The translations under genes were made by a program, and so were the position numbers. The notes under the pieces are model-generated. The model did not search any database. It worked only from the letters and a program-made list of their open reading frames with translations, and was not told where the DNA came from. A stretch of 64,000 nucleotides of DNA from Phytoactinopolyspora mesophila (GTDB taxonomy: Bacteria; Actinomycetota; Actinomycetes; Jiangellales; Jiangellaceae). The stretch's first letter is position 1; the number at the start of each line of letters is the position of its first letter. Positions 54,449 to 63,333 of this stretch are shown here, in pieces. The stretch spans positions 372,001-436,000 of the forward strand of contig NZ_WLZY01000003.1 in assembly GCF_010122465.1 (NCBI RefSeq). The letters are read 5' to 3'.

Positions 54449-55630
54449 ATGCCTCGCCACGCGACGCAGAACCGTCCGCGTCTGCACGGCGTGGACGCCG
54501 CGCGCGGCATCGCTCTGCTCGGCATGATCGCCGTGCATGTCACTCCGTCGGTGAGGGACGACGGCGCGACGAGCATCGCGCATCTACTCGCCAGCGGCCG
54601 CGCCTCGGCCCTGTTCGCCCTATTAGCAGGTGTGGGACTGGCCCTCGCCAGCGGTGGAACCGCACCGCCACGAGGGGTCCGGCTACGCCAAGCATGGGCT
54701 GGGACGATCACTCGGGCAGCACTGCTGATCGCGGTGGGACTGATCCTCGGACAACTGGACTCCGGGGTCGCGGTCATCCTGGTGTACTACGGCCTGCTGT
54801 TCCTCGCCGCCATGCCCTTCCTCGGCCTGCGAGCTCGGGTACTCCTACCGCTAGCGGCTCTGTGGGCAATAGCGACGCCGTTCATCAGCCATGCATTGCG
54901 GGTCGACATACCACTCCCCACGCCGGGAGATCCGACGATCGATTCGCTCGCGCGCCCGGCGGAGTTGATTCAACAGCTGCTTTTGACGGGCTACTACCCG
55001 GTGCTGCCCTGGGTCGCCTACATGCTCGCCGGGCTGGGGATCGGCCGGCTGATGCTGTCGTCGTCGCGGGTGGCGCTGAGACTGCTGCTCAGCGGGGCGG
55101 CGCTGGCTGTCAGCTGCTTCGTGCTGTCGTGGCTGTTGCTCCAGCAGGGCGTGATGGAGCACCTCATTGAGGCCGGCACCGGAATGCACCCCGTCAGCCG
55201 GCCATTCACCGACGGGGTGCTGAACACCTCGTTCTACGGCACCAGCCCAACCACCAGCTGGTGGTGGCTCACGATCGCCTCACCACACACAGCCACGCCG
55301 TTCGACCTGCTGCACACGATCGGCACGGCGGCAGCCGTCCTCGGGCTGATGTTGTTGCTGGAGCATCGGGCGCGGGCGGTCATGCTGCCGATGGCGGCCA
55401 TCGGCAGCATGACGTTCACGCTGTACTCGCTACATGTAGTGCTGCTGGCCACACTGCTGCCGCGCGATCACGAACATGCTCTGCTGTTGCACGTGGTGGT
55501 CGCGTTCGCGGTGGCCGTCCCATGGCGGCACTACGTCGGCCGGGGACCGCTGGAAGCCGCGGCCGCGGCGCTCTCCAGAGCCGGCCAGTCAGCCGTGGCC
55601 GAACGCACAACCGACCGCCGCAGCCCCTAA
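54449..55630 (+). CDS. Heparan-alpha-glucosaminide N-acetyltransferase-like membrane protein (DUF1624/DUF418)
   Basis: A 393-residue polytopic membrane protein. The N-terminal [20 protein letters not shown] with a conserved Asp-Arg and His is the signature of the DUF1624/YeiB-type acyltransferase fold; later come [21 protein letters not shown] and a C-terminal [12 protein letters not shown] helix typical of DUF418. About ten helices. It probably transfers acyl groups across the membrane to a surface glycan or lipid; substrate unknown. Preceded by the 39-residue membrane peptide gene. Confidence 0.82.
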   Translation: MPRHATQNRPRLHGVDAARGIALLGMIAVHVTPSVRDDGATSIAHLLASGRASALFALLAGVGLALASGGTAPPRGVRLRQAWAGTITRAALLIAVGLILGQLDSGVAVILVYYGLLFLAAMPFLGLRARVLLPLAALWAIATPFISHALRVDIPLPTPGDPTIDSLARPAELIQQLLLTGYYPVLPWVAYMLAGLGIGRLMLSSSRVALRLLLSGAALAVSCFVLSWLLLQQGVMEHLIEAGTGMHPVSRPFTDGVLNTSFYGTSPTTSWWWLTIASPHTATPFDLLHTIGTAAAVLGLMLLLEHRARAVMLPMAAIGSMTFTLYSLHVVLLATLLPRDHEHALLLHVVVAFAVAVPWRHYVGRGPLEAAAAALSRAGQSAVAERTTDRRSP

Positions 55631-55639
55631 GACAGCACC

Positions 55640-55687
55640 ATCCCGGCAGGTGAGGCCAGGTGGTGCGCCGAGAGCCCTGGCCGGGAT
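55640..55687. terminator. Bidirectional hairpin between convergent genes
   Basis: ATCCCGGC (55640-55647) pairs with GCCGGGAT (55680-55687), with further partial pairing inside. It fills the 60-base gap between the convergent acyltransferase and ferritin genes. Confidence 0.5.
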
Positions 55688-55690
55688 CAG

Positions 55691-56194
55691 CTATTCGGCA
55701 TCAGGCTTGCGCGCGCCGAGCTCACCGTCGAGCCGGAGCAGACCAGGGCCGTCGTCGCCGATCATGTGCAGCCTGCCGAGGATCTCCGAAACGGTGGCCT
55801 CTTCTTCGATCTGCTCCTCGATGAACCAGCTGAGCAGCGGCAAGCTGTCGATGTCGCCCTCTGCCTGCGCCAGCCGGTACAGAGCGCGGATCGATTCGGA
55901 GACCTTCTGCTCATGGGACAACGCTGCCTCGAACGCCGTCACTACTTCCGGTCCGGGATCGGAGGGAGCGGTGATGTTGCCGATCTGAGGCCGGTTGCCC
56001 CGAGCCGTGACGTGGTTGATGAACTTTGCGGCGTGGTCTCGTTCCTCGTCGGACTGGATTCGCATCCAGGACGCCATGCCCGGAAGGTCAGCGTCATCGA
56101 GGGCGATAGCCAACTGGAGATATGCGATGGAGGATTCGATCTCCAGGGTGATCTGCTCCGAAAACGCCTTGTCAAGGATGTCATTTAGCTTCAT
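55691..56194 (-). CDS. Ferritin (bacterial non-heme type)
   Basis: A 167-residue four-helix iron-storage protein. Ferroxidase ligands are visible: Glu in TLEIESSIAYLQ, the ExxH in QSDEERDHAAKF, and the later glutamates in FIEEQIEEEATVSEIL. No heme-binding Met typical of bacterioferritin is evident. The ATG at 56194 begins the conserved MKLNDILDKAFSEQI; a longer frame upstream has no family match. There is no strong ribosome binding site. A possible IdeR/DtxR box is upstream. Confidence 0.9.
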   Translation of the reverse strand: MKLNDILDKAFSEQITLEIESSIAYLQLAIALDDADLPGMASWMRIQSDEERDHAAKFINHVTARGNRPQIGNITAPSDPGPEVVTAFEAALSHEQKVSESIRALYRLAQAEGDIDSLPLLSWFIEEQIEEEATVSEILGRLHMIGDDGPGLLRLDGELGARKPDAE

Positions 56195-56251
56195 GTTGAA
56201 GACGTTAATCCAGCTCAGAGGATATTTCCACGAAGCCATGTCTAGCCTTGC

Positions 56252-56270
56252 CAAGGCATGGCGAACCTAA
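56252..56270 (-). promoter_or_regulatory. Possible iron box (IdeR/DtxR-type) upstream of ferritin
   Basis: TTAGGTTCGCCATGCCTTG matches 12 of 19 positions of the remembered consensus, with the first half nearly perfect and the second weak. An adjacent CCTTGCCAAGG palindrome may be part of it. Confidence 0.35.
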
Positions 56271-56379
56271 GCGCACCCGAAGCGGAGTCGCCGGCTCGTG
56301 GGTCAACGACGAGCGTAGAGCGCAGCCTGAATGGACGCGCCGGGCACTGCTTCACCCGCCCAGCCCGGTGAATCCGAGC

Positions 56380-57090
56380 TCACGTGTGTGATGCCCGGAG
56401 TTCCTTGGCGGCCTCAGCGACGTCTTTCGCGGTGTCGATGGCGCGCCAGTACCCCTCGATCGGGAATCCGGCCAACCGGCGTTCTTTGGCCAGCAGGGGG
56501 AATGTGGAGCGCTCGTGGTCGCCGGTATCCGGCAGCATGTCCAGCATCGCGGGTGAGAAGACGTACACGCCACCGTTGATCGGGTAGGGCGACGGCGGCG
56601 CTTCGACGAAGTCGATCACCCGGCCGAATTCGTCGAGATCGACCACACCCCACGGCATCCGCGGACGGGCCAGGCCGATGGTGGCCGCGGCGGAGCGCTC
56701 GACGTGGTAGTCCGCCATCTGTCGCAGGTCGAACCTGGTCCAGATGTCGCCGTTCAGCGCATACCAGGCTGCCGACGGGTCCGGAAGCTGCCTACCCGCA
56801 TACTTGAGCCCGCCACCACGGCCCAGTGGCTCGTCCTCCACCACGGTCTGGATCCGGAGCGGCTGGTCGCTCGACTCGAGGTGCTCGGCCAGGGTCTCGT
56901 GCAAGTGGCCGGCAGAGACCACGACGTCGGCGACTCCAGCTTCGGCCAGCCACTCGATCTGGTGATCGATGATGCATCTGCCGGCGATCTCGACCATCAC
57001 TTTGGGAACAGTGTTTGTCAGCGGCTTGAGCCGCGACCCCTGTCCACCCGCCAGAATGACCGCTTGCCGGACCACCGGTTGACTCCCCAT
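56380..57090 (-). CDS. Nucleotidyltransferase (sugar-1-phosphate NTP transferase family)
   Basis: A 236-residue GT-A-like NTP transferase. The signature AVILAGGQGSRLKPLTNTVPK begins near residue 10; the metal Asp is in ALNGDIWTRFDL; the product-site lysine region and YWRAIDTAKDVAEA close the domain. It makes an NDP-sugar from NTP and a sugar phosphate, specific sugar unknown. No left-handed beta-helix is attached. The ATG at 57090 directly precedes the conserved domain; a longer frame overlaps the divergent lactonase promoter. Confidence 0.87.
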   Translation of the reverse strand: MGSQPVVRQAVILAGGQGSRLKPLTNTVPKVMVEIAGRCIIDHQIEWLAEAGVADVVVSAGHLHETLAEHLESSDQPLRIQTVVEDEPLGRGGGLKYAGRQLPDPSAAWYALNGDIWTRFDLRQMADYHVERSAAATIGLARPRMPWGVVDLDEFGRVIDFVEAPPSPYPINGGVYVFSPAMLDMLPDTGDHERSTFPLLAKERRLAGFPIEGYWRAIDTAKDVAEAAKELRASHT

Positions 57091-57179
57091 GCAGCAGACC
57101 CTACCGCTGACCGAGACCGACGTGGCGGCTGCCCGGTTCGGCGATCGACACCTCGCGGACGTGGGGCAAGATAGGGCAC

Positions 57180-58205
57180 ATGCGTGCATTCCTCGGAGCG
57201 GCGACGAGCACCGGTAAAGGTACCCCCGCTGCTGGCATCACTGTGCTGGACATCGACGGCCCGGACATCACCAGGATCGGAGGTGTCGAAGCGCCGGACC
57301 CGATGTACTTGGCATTGTCCGGCGACGGCCGGGTCCTCTACTCGATTGCCGAAAGAGAGAACGGACAGGTTCGGGCCTGGACCGTCGACGGCGCCAGCTT
57401 GACCCCGCTCGGCGAGCCCCAGTCCACCGGTGGTTCGGGGCCGTGCCACCTGTCGATACACCCGAGCGGCCAGTTCGTGATCAGCGCCTGCTATGGCTCC
57501 GGTACCGTCGCCGCCCACCCGATTCACGACGACGGCTCACTCGGCGCGGCAACCAGTGTGATTCAGCACAAGGGCTCTGGTCCAGACGCGGCTCGCCAAG
57601 AGGGCCCGCACGCCCACATGATCATCACTGACCCCGGCACCGGAGCCGGGCGTGGTCACGTCCTGGCGGCTGACCTGGGGACCGACATCGTCTACCGGTA
57701 CTCCCTCGACCTCACCTCCGGCACACTGCGCCTGGCCGACGAACTCCGCACGCCCCCAGGTGCCGGGCCCCGGCACCTCGTAGTCCACGACCGGTTCGCA
57801 TATGTCGCAAACGAACTGGATTCGACCGTCACCGTGATGGATCTCGACGCCGGGGCTGCCCTCGGAACCGTTTTGACGCGCCCGGAGGGCGCCACGGAGG
57901 CCAGCCACCCGTCGGCCATCCGGCTCTCCAACGACGGCCGATTCCTCTATGTGGCCAATCGCTTCGTCAACGAGATCGCGGTGCTCTCGGTGCACGGAGC
58001 CGAACTCACACTGGTAGCCGGGGTTCCCTGCGGCGACGATCACCCGCGTGACATCGTGCTCTCGCCTGACGGAAGCCATCTGTACTCGGCCAATCAGTTC
58101 GCCGACAGCATCACATCGTTCCGGATCGATCAGGCTAACGGTCTGCCCGAACGGGTCGGGGAACCGTTCGGCGTGCCGAGCCCGTCGTGCATCGTCTGGG
58201 CATAG
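57180..58205 (+). CDS. Lactonase family beta-propeller (6-phosphogluconolactonase-like)
   Basis: A 341-residue seven-bladed propeller of the YbhE/lactonase type (family of 6-phosphogluconolactonase and muconate-cycloisomerase relatives). Blade repeats such as LSGDGRVLYSIAE, IHPSGQFVISACYG, LSNDGRFLYVANRF and LSPDGSHLYSANQF, plus GPHAHMIITDP and GPRHLVVH active-face histidines, are clear. It may hydrolyse 6-phosphogluconolactone, but substrate assignment is by family only. Divergent from the nucleotidyltransferase gene with 89 bases between. Confidence 0.87.
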   Translation: MRAFLGAATSTGKGTPAAGITVLDIDGPDITRIGGVEAPDPMYLALSGDGRVLYSIAERENGQVRAWTVDGASLTPLGEPQSTGGSGPCHLSIHPSGQFVISACYGSGTVAAHPIHDDGSLGAATSVIQHKGSGPDAARQEGPHAHMIITDPGTGAGRGHVLAADLGTDIVYRYSLDLTSGTLRLADELRTPPGAGPRHLVVHDRFAYVANELDSTVTVMDLDAGAALGTVLTRPEGATEASHPSAIRLSNDGRFLYVANRFVNEIAVLSVHGAELTLVAGVPCGDDHPRDIVLSPDGSHLYSANQFADSITSFRIDQANGLPERVGEPFGVPSPSCIVWA

Positions 58206-58256
58206 CGGCGCTGCCGAGCGCCGAGCAGCCTCACTCGACACGAGCGCCTACATGCG

Positions 58257-58285
58257 TTGACCTGAACTAATGTTGAGGTTATAGG
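58257..58285 (+). promoter_or_regulatory. Promoter with MerR/SoxR-like dyad in the spacer, upstream of DUF6506
   Basis: TTGACC, 17 bases, TATAGG forms a near-consensus promoter. The spacer is almost filled by a dyad at 58260-58279, arms ACCTGAAC and GTTGAGGT with one mismatch. Its CCT...TTGAGG ends resemble SoxR boxes (13 of 18 positions to the remembered consensus). MerR-family activators bind exactly there. Confidence 0.55.
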
Positions 58286-58348
58286 TTTGCCATCGAGCAC
58301 TGAACAGTACCGACACACATGCCCACACATGAAGAACGGAGAATGCAC

Positions 58349-58669
58349 GTGACTGCCTGGGCCTTCATCTACGAACACCCGGACACCGATCCCGTCGAGG
58401 ATCGGATCGTGATCGACCGGGCAGGCCAACGTACGTACTTGGTCCCGGTACCGACCCCGGCCGAGGCTCCCGCCACCGCCATCGCGCTGATCGACGAGGG
58501 CATTGGGCTCATCGAGCTGTGCGGAGGTTTCGCGCTGGTGGACGCCGCGCGAGTCGTCGAAGCAGTGGACGGTCGCGTGCCGGTCGGCCACGTGACCTTC
58601 GCCGTCGACTCCGGCCAAGGGTTGGCGGCTTACTCTGCACAGTTCGAGGCCGAGCAGAGCCCGGCCTGA
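58349..58669 (+). CDS. DUF6506-like small protein
   Basis: A 106-residue protein beginning MTAWAFIYEHPDTDPVEDRI, with alternating strands and helices (AIALIDEGIGLIELCGGFAL, then VDGRVPVGHVTFAVD). It fits the DUF6506 family by length and the opening AFIYEHPDTDP, from memory. Function unknown. The GTG at 58349 has GGAGA seven bases upstream; an ATG at 58343 is too close to that site. It has its own strong promoter and ends just before a hairpin facing acs. Confidence 0.72.
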   Translation: MTAWAFIYEHPDTDPVEDRIVIDRAGQRTYLVPVPTPAEAPATAIALIDEGIGLIELCGGFALVDAARVVEAVDGRVPVGHVTFAVDSGQGLAAYSAQFEAEQSPA

Positions 58670-58692
58670 TCAAACGAGCGGCGCCACCTTCC

Positions 58693-58780
58693 GGTGATCG
58701 TGAGCGGATTTCTGCCGCGATTCGGGTGATCGTCAGCGGATCTCGGTGCACATAGCAGCAAGAATCCGCTCACGATCACC
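58693..58780. terminator. Inverted repeat between DUF6506 and acs genes
   Basis: GGTGATCGTGAGCGGATT (58693-58710) has a perfect 18-base inverted partner (58763-58780) 52 bases away. A third, direct, one-off copy (GGTGATCGTCAGCGGAT) lies between at 58725. It sits between convergent genes and probably ends both, but the triplicated unit also suggests a small repeat family. Confidence 0.6.
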
Positions 58781-58796
58781 CAGGTTGGGCGGGGCG

Positions 58797-60761
58797 TCAG
58801 TCGTCGTCCGAGGAGCTCTTCGCCAGCCCGGAGCTGATCAGGTTCATCACTGTCGGGTCGGCGAGCGTCTGGACATCCCCGAGCTCACGGTTCTCGGCCA
58901 CGTCCCGTAGCAACCGGCGCATGATCTTGCCAGAGCGCGTCTTCGGCAGCTCCGCGACCACGAGGATCTGCCGTGGTTTGGCGATCGGCCCGATCTCTTT
59001 GGCCACGTGGGCGCGCAGTTCGGCCACGACATCGGCGCCGCCGTCACCCGCGTCTGCACGCAGGATGACGAAAGCCACGATCCCTTGCCCGGTGGTGGGG
59101 TCGGACGCGCCGACGACGGCCGCCTCGGCGACCTTCGAATGAGACACCAGCGCGGACTCGACCTCCGTGGTAGAGATGCGATGCCCGGACACGTTCATAA
59201 CGTCATCCACCCGGCCCAGCAGCCAGATGTCGCCGTCTTCGTCCTTCTTGGCACCGTCGCCAGCGAAGTATTGCCCTTCGAAACGCGACCAGTAAGTGTC
59301 GATGAACCGTTGATCGTCGCCCCAGATGGTGCGGAGCATCGACGGCCACGGCTCGGTGAGCACCAGGTATCCACCGTGGCCATCGGGCACGACGTTGCCG
59401 GCGTCGTCAACGACATCAGCGGCGATACCCGGCAGTGGCACCTGCGCCGAGCCCGGCTTAGCCGCTGTCACGCCTGGCAACGGGCTGATCATGATGGCGC
59501 CCGTCTCGGTCTGCCACCAGGTATCGACGATGGGCGTCCGGTCTGCGCCGATGACCCTGCGGTACCAGATCCAGGCCTCCGGATTGATCGGCTCGCCGAC
59601 GCTACCGAGAACCCGCAGGGAGGAAAGATCACGGCGGGCCGGGATCTCCTCGCCTTGTTTCATGAACGTGCGGATCGCCGTAGGAGCCGTGTAGAGGATG
59701 GTCACGCCGTATTTCTCGACGATGTCCCACCACCGGCCGGCCTCGGGGAAGTCAGGTGTGCCCTCGTACATGACCTGGGTGGCGCCGTTGGCCAGTGGGC
59801 CGTACACGAGGTAGCTGTGACCGGTGACCCAACCGACGTCGGCGGTGCACCAATACACGTCCGAGTCAGGTTTGAGATCGAAGACGTTGCGATGCGTGTA
59901 GGCGGTCTGAAGAAGGTAACCACCCGCGCTGTGCTGGATGCCCTTCGGCTTCCCGGTGGTGCCGGAGGTGTACAGGATGTAGAGCGTGTCTTCGGCATCG
60001 TGTGCCTCGGGGGTGTGGTCGATCGGCTGGGAACCGACGATGTCGTGCCACCAGACATCGCGGGTGTTGTCCCAGTCGACCTCTTGCTCAGTGCGGCGCA
60101 CAACCAGCACCTTGTCGACCGATGGTGATGCCGCGACCGCCTCGTCGACAGCCGGTTTCAACGATGCCGGCTTCCCCCTCCGGTACCCGCCGTCGGCGGT
60201 GATCACCAGCTTTGCTTGGGCATCTTCGATCCGGCTGCGCAGCGCCTCCGCGGAGAAGCCACCGAAGACGACGGAATGGATAGCGCCGATGCGGGCACAG
60301 GCCAGCATGGCGATGGCGACCTCGGGAATCATCGGCATGTAGATGGCGACCCGGTCGCCGTGCCCCACCCCGAGCGCGATCAGTGCGTTGGCCGCCTGGC
60401 TGACTTCTCGCTGCAGGTCGGCGTAGGTCAGGGTCCGGGAGTCTCCGGGCTCACCCTCCCAGTGGATGGCAACCCGATCGCCGTGACCGGCCTCCACGTG
60501 CCGGTCAACACAGTTGTAGGCGACATTCAGCCGTCCACCGACGAACCACTTCGCGAAGGGTGGGTTGCTCCAGTCGAGCACCTGATTCCACTCTGTATCC
60601 CATGTCAGCAGCTCACGGGCCTGCCGGTCCCAGAACGCCAGCCGATCTTCACGTGCCTCGTCGTAGAGCGCGGCGGTGGCGTTCGCCTGCGCCGCGAAAT
60701 CATCGTCCGGCGGGAATCGGCGATCTTCTTGCAGCAGATTGGAGAGAGCGTCGCTGGTCAC
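58797..60761 (-). CDS. acs: Acetyl-CoA synthetase Acs
   Basis: A 654-residue AMP-forming acetate--CoA ligase. N-terminal [20 protein letters not shown], the P-loop [15 protein letters not shown], the [16 protein letters not shown] adenylate site and the regulatory C-terminal lysine in [15 protein letters not shown] (Lys612) are all canonical. Acetylation of that lysine switches the enzyme off in other bacteria; AcuC at 29207 could reverse it. The GTG start has GAGGAG about nine bases upstream. It is convergent with the DUF6506 gene. Confidence 0.96.
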   Translation of the reverse strand: MTSDALSNLLQEDRRFPPDDDFAAQANATAALYDEAREDRLAFWDRQARELLTWDTEWNQVLDWSNPPFAKWFVGGRLNVAYNCVDRHVEAGHGDRVAIHWEGEPGDSRTLTYADLQREVSQAANALIALGVGHGDRVAIYMPMIPEVAIAMLACARIGAIHSVVFGGFSAEALRSRIEDAQAKLVITADGGYRRGKPASLKPAVDEAVAASPSVDKVLVVRRTEQEVDWDNTRDVWWHDIVGSQPIDHTPEAHDAEDTLYILYTSGTTGKPKGIQHSAGGYLLQTAYTHRNVFDLKPDSDVYWCTADVGWVTGHSYLVYGPLANGATQVMYEGTPDFPEAGRWWDIVEKYGVTILYTAPTAIRTFMKQGEEIPARRDLSSLRVLGSVGEPINPEAWIWYRRVIGADRTPIVDTWWQTETGAIMISPLPGVTAAKPGSAQVPLPGIAADVVDDAGNVVPDGHGGYLVLTEPWPSMLRTIWGDDQRFIDTYWSRFEGQYFAGDGAKKDEDGDIWLLGRVDDVMNVSGHRISTTEVESALVSHSKVAEAAVVGASDPTTGQGIVAFVILRADAGDGGADVVAELRAHVAKEIGPIAKPRQILVVAELPKTRSGKIMRRLLRDVAENRELGDVQTLADPTVMNLISSGLAKSSSDDD

Positions 60762-60968
60762 CTTTGTCTGCTCCTCACATCTCGTACTCGTCTGGACCCC
60801 GCGGTCTAGCTCACCATGCGCTCACGTGGACAGCAAGACCCGTCTCTCACCTTCGGCCCGCGGTCCGCGAGGGGGCAGACGAAACCTGTTTGTCATCCGA
60901 TCGTCTCAGGTCCACCTAGTGAGACGAGACCGGCCTCTCGCGTGGGGCGGCCCAGGGGGCGGCGTGAC

Positions 60969-61001
60969 GCAAGGGGAAACCCACCAAACATGATCATTTA
61001 G
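60969..61001 (-). repeat. Palindromic dispersed element, copy 5 (one arm)
   Basis: GGGGAAACCCACCAAACATG then ATCATTTAG is one intact arm; the other side has only scattered similarity (CCTCTCGCGTG). The stop codon of the adjacent methyltransferase gene lies in its outer end (CTAAATGATC). The 236-base gap to acs holds no gene. Confidence 0.75.
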
Positions 61002-61747
61002 GTGCGGTAGGTCCGGAAGCAGTACGTGATGTAGGGCAGCACGATCCCGGCGGCGAGTGCCTCGCGATCATAGATGTCCCGCACCGCATCCAGGAGCGGT
61101 GCGCGTTCCTCGGGTGACTGAACAGCAACGTAGGAGCGGGAAGTCACGAGTTCGACCAACCGCTGCTGGTCCAGATGCTGAGTGTGCTCGAAAGTGACGT
61201 GTTCGACGGAACCGAACAGCGAGCTGTCACCCAGCGGCGAACGCCCCTCGACGTCCGTGAGTTCGATGCGCCTGGGCTCATCCGGATTGATCATGGTCCA
61301 GAGCTCGTCCACCCACGGCACCGACGCGTCGCGAAGGTTCCAGATCAACGCCAGGCGGCCGCCAGGCCGCAGCACCCGCGCGATCTCCGGAACCGCGACC
61401 TCGTGGTCGAACCAGTGGAACGCCTGCGCCACGACCACGACATCCACGCTCGCGTCGGCCACTGGAATCGCCTCCGCGCTGCCGACATGTGCCTCTGCCT
61501 GTGGCATCGCCATCGCCAAGTGCTCCAGCATCGGCTCCGAAGGGTCCACGGCGACAACGTCGTGACCGGCGTCGATCAGGGAAGACGTCAGCTTTCCGGT
61601 TCCGGCACCGAGGTCGAGCACCCTCGCCGGAGCATCACCTGTCATCCACCGCACCGCGGCGTCCGGATAGTCCGGCCTGGAACGCTCGTAGACATCTGCG
61701 ACCGAACTGAACGAGGCCGCCAGTTCACGGTGCCGATCACTTCGCAT
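60998..61747 (-). CDS. Class I SAM-dependent methyltransferase
   Basis: A 249-residue methyltransferase. Motif I VLDLGAGTGKLTSSL near residue 43, acidic loop VVAVDPSEPMLEHLAMAMP, motif with QAFHWFDHEVAVPEIARVL and RPGGRLALIWNLRD are typical of the UbiE/Methyltransf_11 group with an extra C-terminal helical part. The substrate is unknown. The TAA stop falls inside the palindromic element, so the last few residues (CFRTYRT) were probably shaped by its insertion or by sharing the sequence. Confidence 0.87.
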   Translation of the reverse strand: MRSDRHRELAASFSSVADVYERSRPDYPDAAVRWMTGDAPARVLDLGAGTGKLTSSLIDAGHDVVAVDPSEPMLEHLAMAMPQAEAHVGSAEAIPVADASVDVVVVAQAFHWFDHEVAVPEIARVLRPGGRLALIWNLRDASVPWVDELWTMINPDEPRRIELTDVEGRSPLGDSSLFGSVEHVTFEHTQHLDQQRLVELVTSRSYVAVQSPEERAPLLDAVRDIYDREALAAGIVLPYITYCFRTYRT

Positions 61748-61839
61748 ACCGCCAGAATAGCGAAGCTGATCTTCATTGTTGTCCGGCGTTGCCGACGGCG
61801 TCCTGTTCAGAGCCGATGCGAATAGAGCACACTGGGCAG

Positions 61840-62910
61840 ATGGGCCTCTGGAGGCGACGCCCCGACGACGCCCGTTCGATCGAGCACGCAGCGGACGTCA
61901 GCGGACCCCGCACGCACAACCGCTCGGCGGACGACGCCCGGCTTCCACCACTTGACCTGGATCGTGGCGCACCGGGTGCCCCTGGCGAGAGCGATCAGTG
62001 GCCCGGCGAGCCGCCCAGCGTGCGTTCATGGCGGCCATGGGCAGCACTCGGGCTGGCTCTCGTCGTCGGCGCCACCGCCGGCGTTGTGGGGACCAACGCG
62101 CGCCATGATGCCATCCAGCAATCCCGGGTCGAGTTAGTTGGCGGGACGGTCCACATCGACGGGACGGGCACAGCGAACTCGGCCGACACATGGACCGCCG
62201 AGTTCTCCGTCTTCAACGCCGGACAACGCGCTGTCGAAGTGATGGAGCTCGAGATCGAGGGCTGGGTCTTCGTCGGCCACGGCGGCAGCCGGGAAAGCGT
62301 CGTCGCGGAGCCGGCCGACTGGACGACGTGGACGATCCGGATCTCGCCTGAGTGCGACGACCAGCCCACAGCCGGCGAGGCAACCGGCTCCTTGACGACA
62401 ACGGCGCTTGTGCGCTCCGGTGCGCAGGAAACGACGACGTCGGTCGAATTCCCTCAGCAGCGCATTCATCTCCGTGACACCTGGACCTGGGCATGCTCCG
62501 GCGGAGATTCCGGCTACCCGTTCGTGTTCGTGGAGGCCGCCGACGCGCTGCCGCGGGAATCGGGAGATGACGTTCTACACACCGAGTTTCGCCTCTCGAC
62601 CGAGGCTTTCAGCGCCGACGCGGCCGACGACGTAGACGCGGCAGTGGTGCGGCTCTGGGCACACGCACCAGGGTTCGACGTCACCGCCACCAACTTGCCT
62701 GTGGAGTTGACCACCCACAGCACGGTCGCCGTCGACATCCAATGGCAGCTAACCAGCTGTAGCGATGCCGACGAACTCGACTTCATACAGCTCAGCTTGC
62801 ATGTCTCCGCCGATACCAGCGGCGACTCCGCGCGTGTGCAGCAGAACGACGTTCCCGTGCCCGTGCTGATGGAGCTCGGCAGGATGGTCGGCGACGTGTG
62901 CGGTGAATGA
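61840..62910 (+). CDS. Membrane-anchored extracytoplasmic protein of unknown function
   Basis: A 356-residue protein starting MGLWRRRPDDARSIEHA, with a polar N-terminal region, one transmembrane helix (about residues 66-86, AALGLALVVGATAGVVG) and a large external beta-rich domain with repeated acidic and Thr/Val segments (SVFNAGQRAVEVMELEIEGW; HSTVAVDIQWQLTSC). Four external Cys could form disulfides. No family recognised. An earlier in-frame ATG at 61816 is possible; neither start has a strong ribosome binding site. Confidence 0.7.
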   Translation: MGLWRRRPDDARSIEHAADVSGPRTHNRSADDARLPPLDLDRGAPGAPGESDQWPGEPPSVRSWRPWAALGLALVVGATAGVVGTNARHDAIQQSRVELVGGTVHIDGTGTANSADTWTAEFSVFNAGQRAVEVMELEIEGWVFVGHGGSRESVVAEPADWTTWTIRISPECDDQPTAGEATGSLTTTALVRSGAQETTTSVEFPQQRIHLRDTWTWACSGGDSGYPFVFVEAADALPRESGDDVLHTEFRLSTEAFSADAADDVDAAVVRLWAHAPGFDVTATNLPVELTTHSTVAVDIQWQLTSCSDADELDFIQLSLHVSADTSGDSARVQQNDVPVPVLMELGRMVGDVCGE

Positions 62911-63126
62911 CTCGGGCGGCGCCGGCGTGCCGAGTGTAAAGATCTCGGCGTTTCCTTCCCTGAGTGAACGTCCATCGGATATCAATGAAGTAGCGGACCG
63001 AAATGGTCCACAGCACAACCCGCAGGTACCCACGCGGCGATCCGCCCATGTACGGGCAGTCGCTACGGGCCAGCCGAGGCGACAGACGTGAGTGCACGCT
63101 TGGTAGCCCGCGCGGTTGTGTCAGCG

Positions 63127-63150
63127 GCGGCGCTCCGTTCGGGGCGCCGC
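63127..63150. other. Hairpin in the gap before the aldo/keto reductase gene
   Basis: GCGGCGCTCC, GTTC, GGGGCGCCGC: a 10-base-pair stem with one wobble and a four-base loop. It is the only clear structure in the 423-base gap 62911-63333, where no gene, repeat copy or RNA could be supported. Confidence 0.45.
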
Positions 63151-63333
63151 TCGCATGTCGGGGCCACTTCGGGTGGGCCGATCGACACCCAAACCCATTC
63201 CCTCCACTCTGTCCGGGCTGTGCGATTGCGCCTCCGGAGTCCTGATCAGCTCGATGCCTCCTGTGGACAGATGACATCAGGACAGGGAAGTCTGGCAACG
63301 TCCATGTCTCCACCCATCCGGAGGTCACCCACC

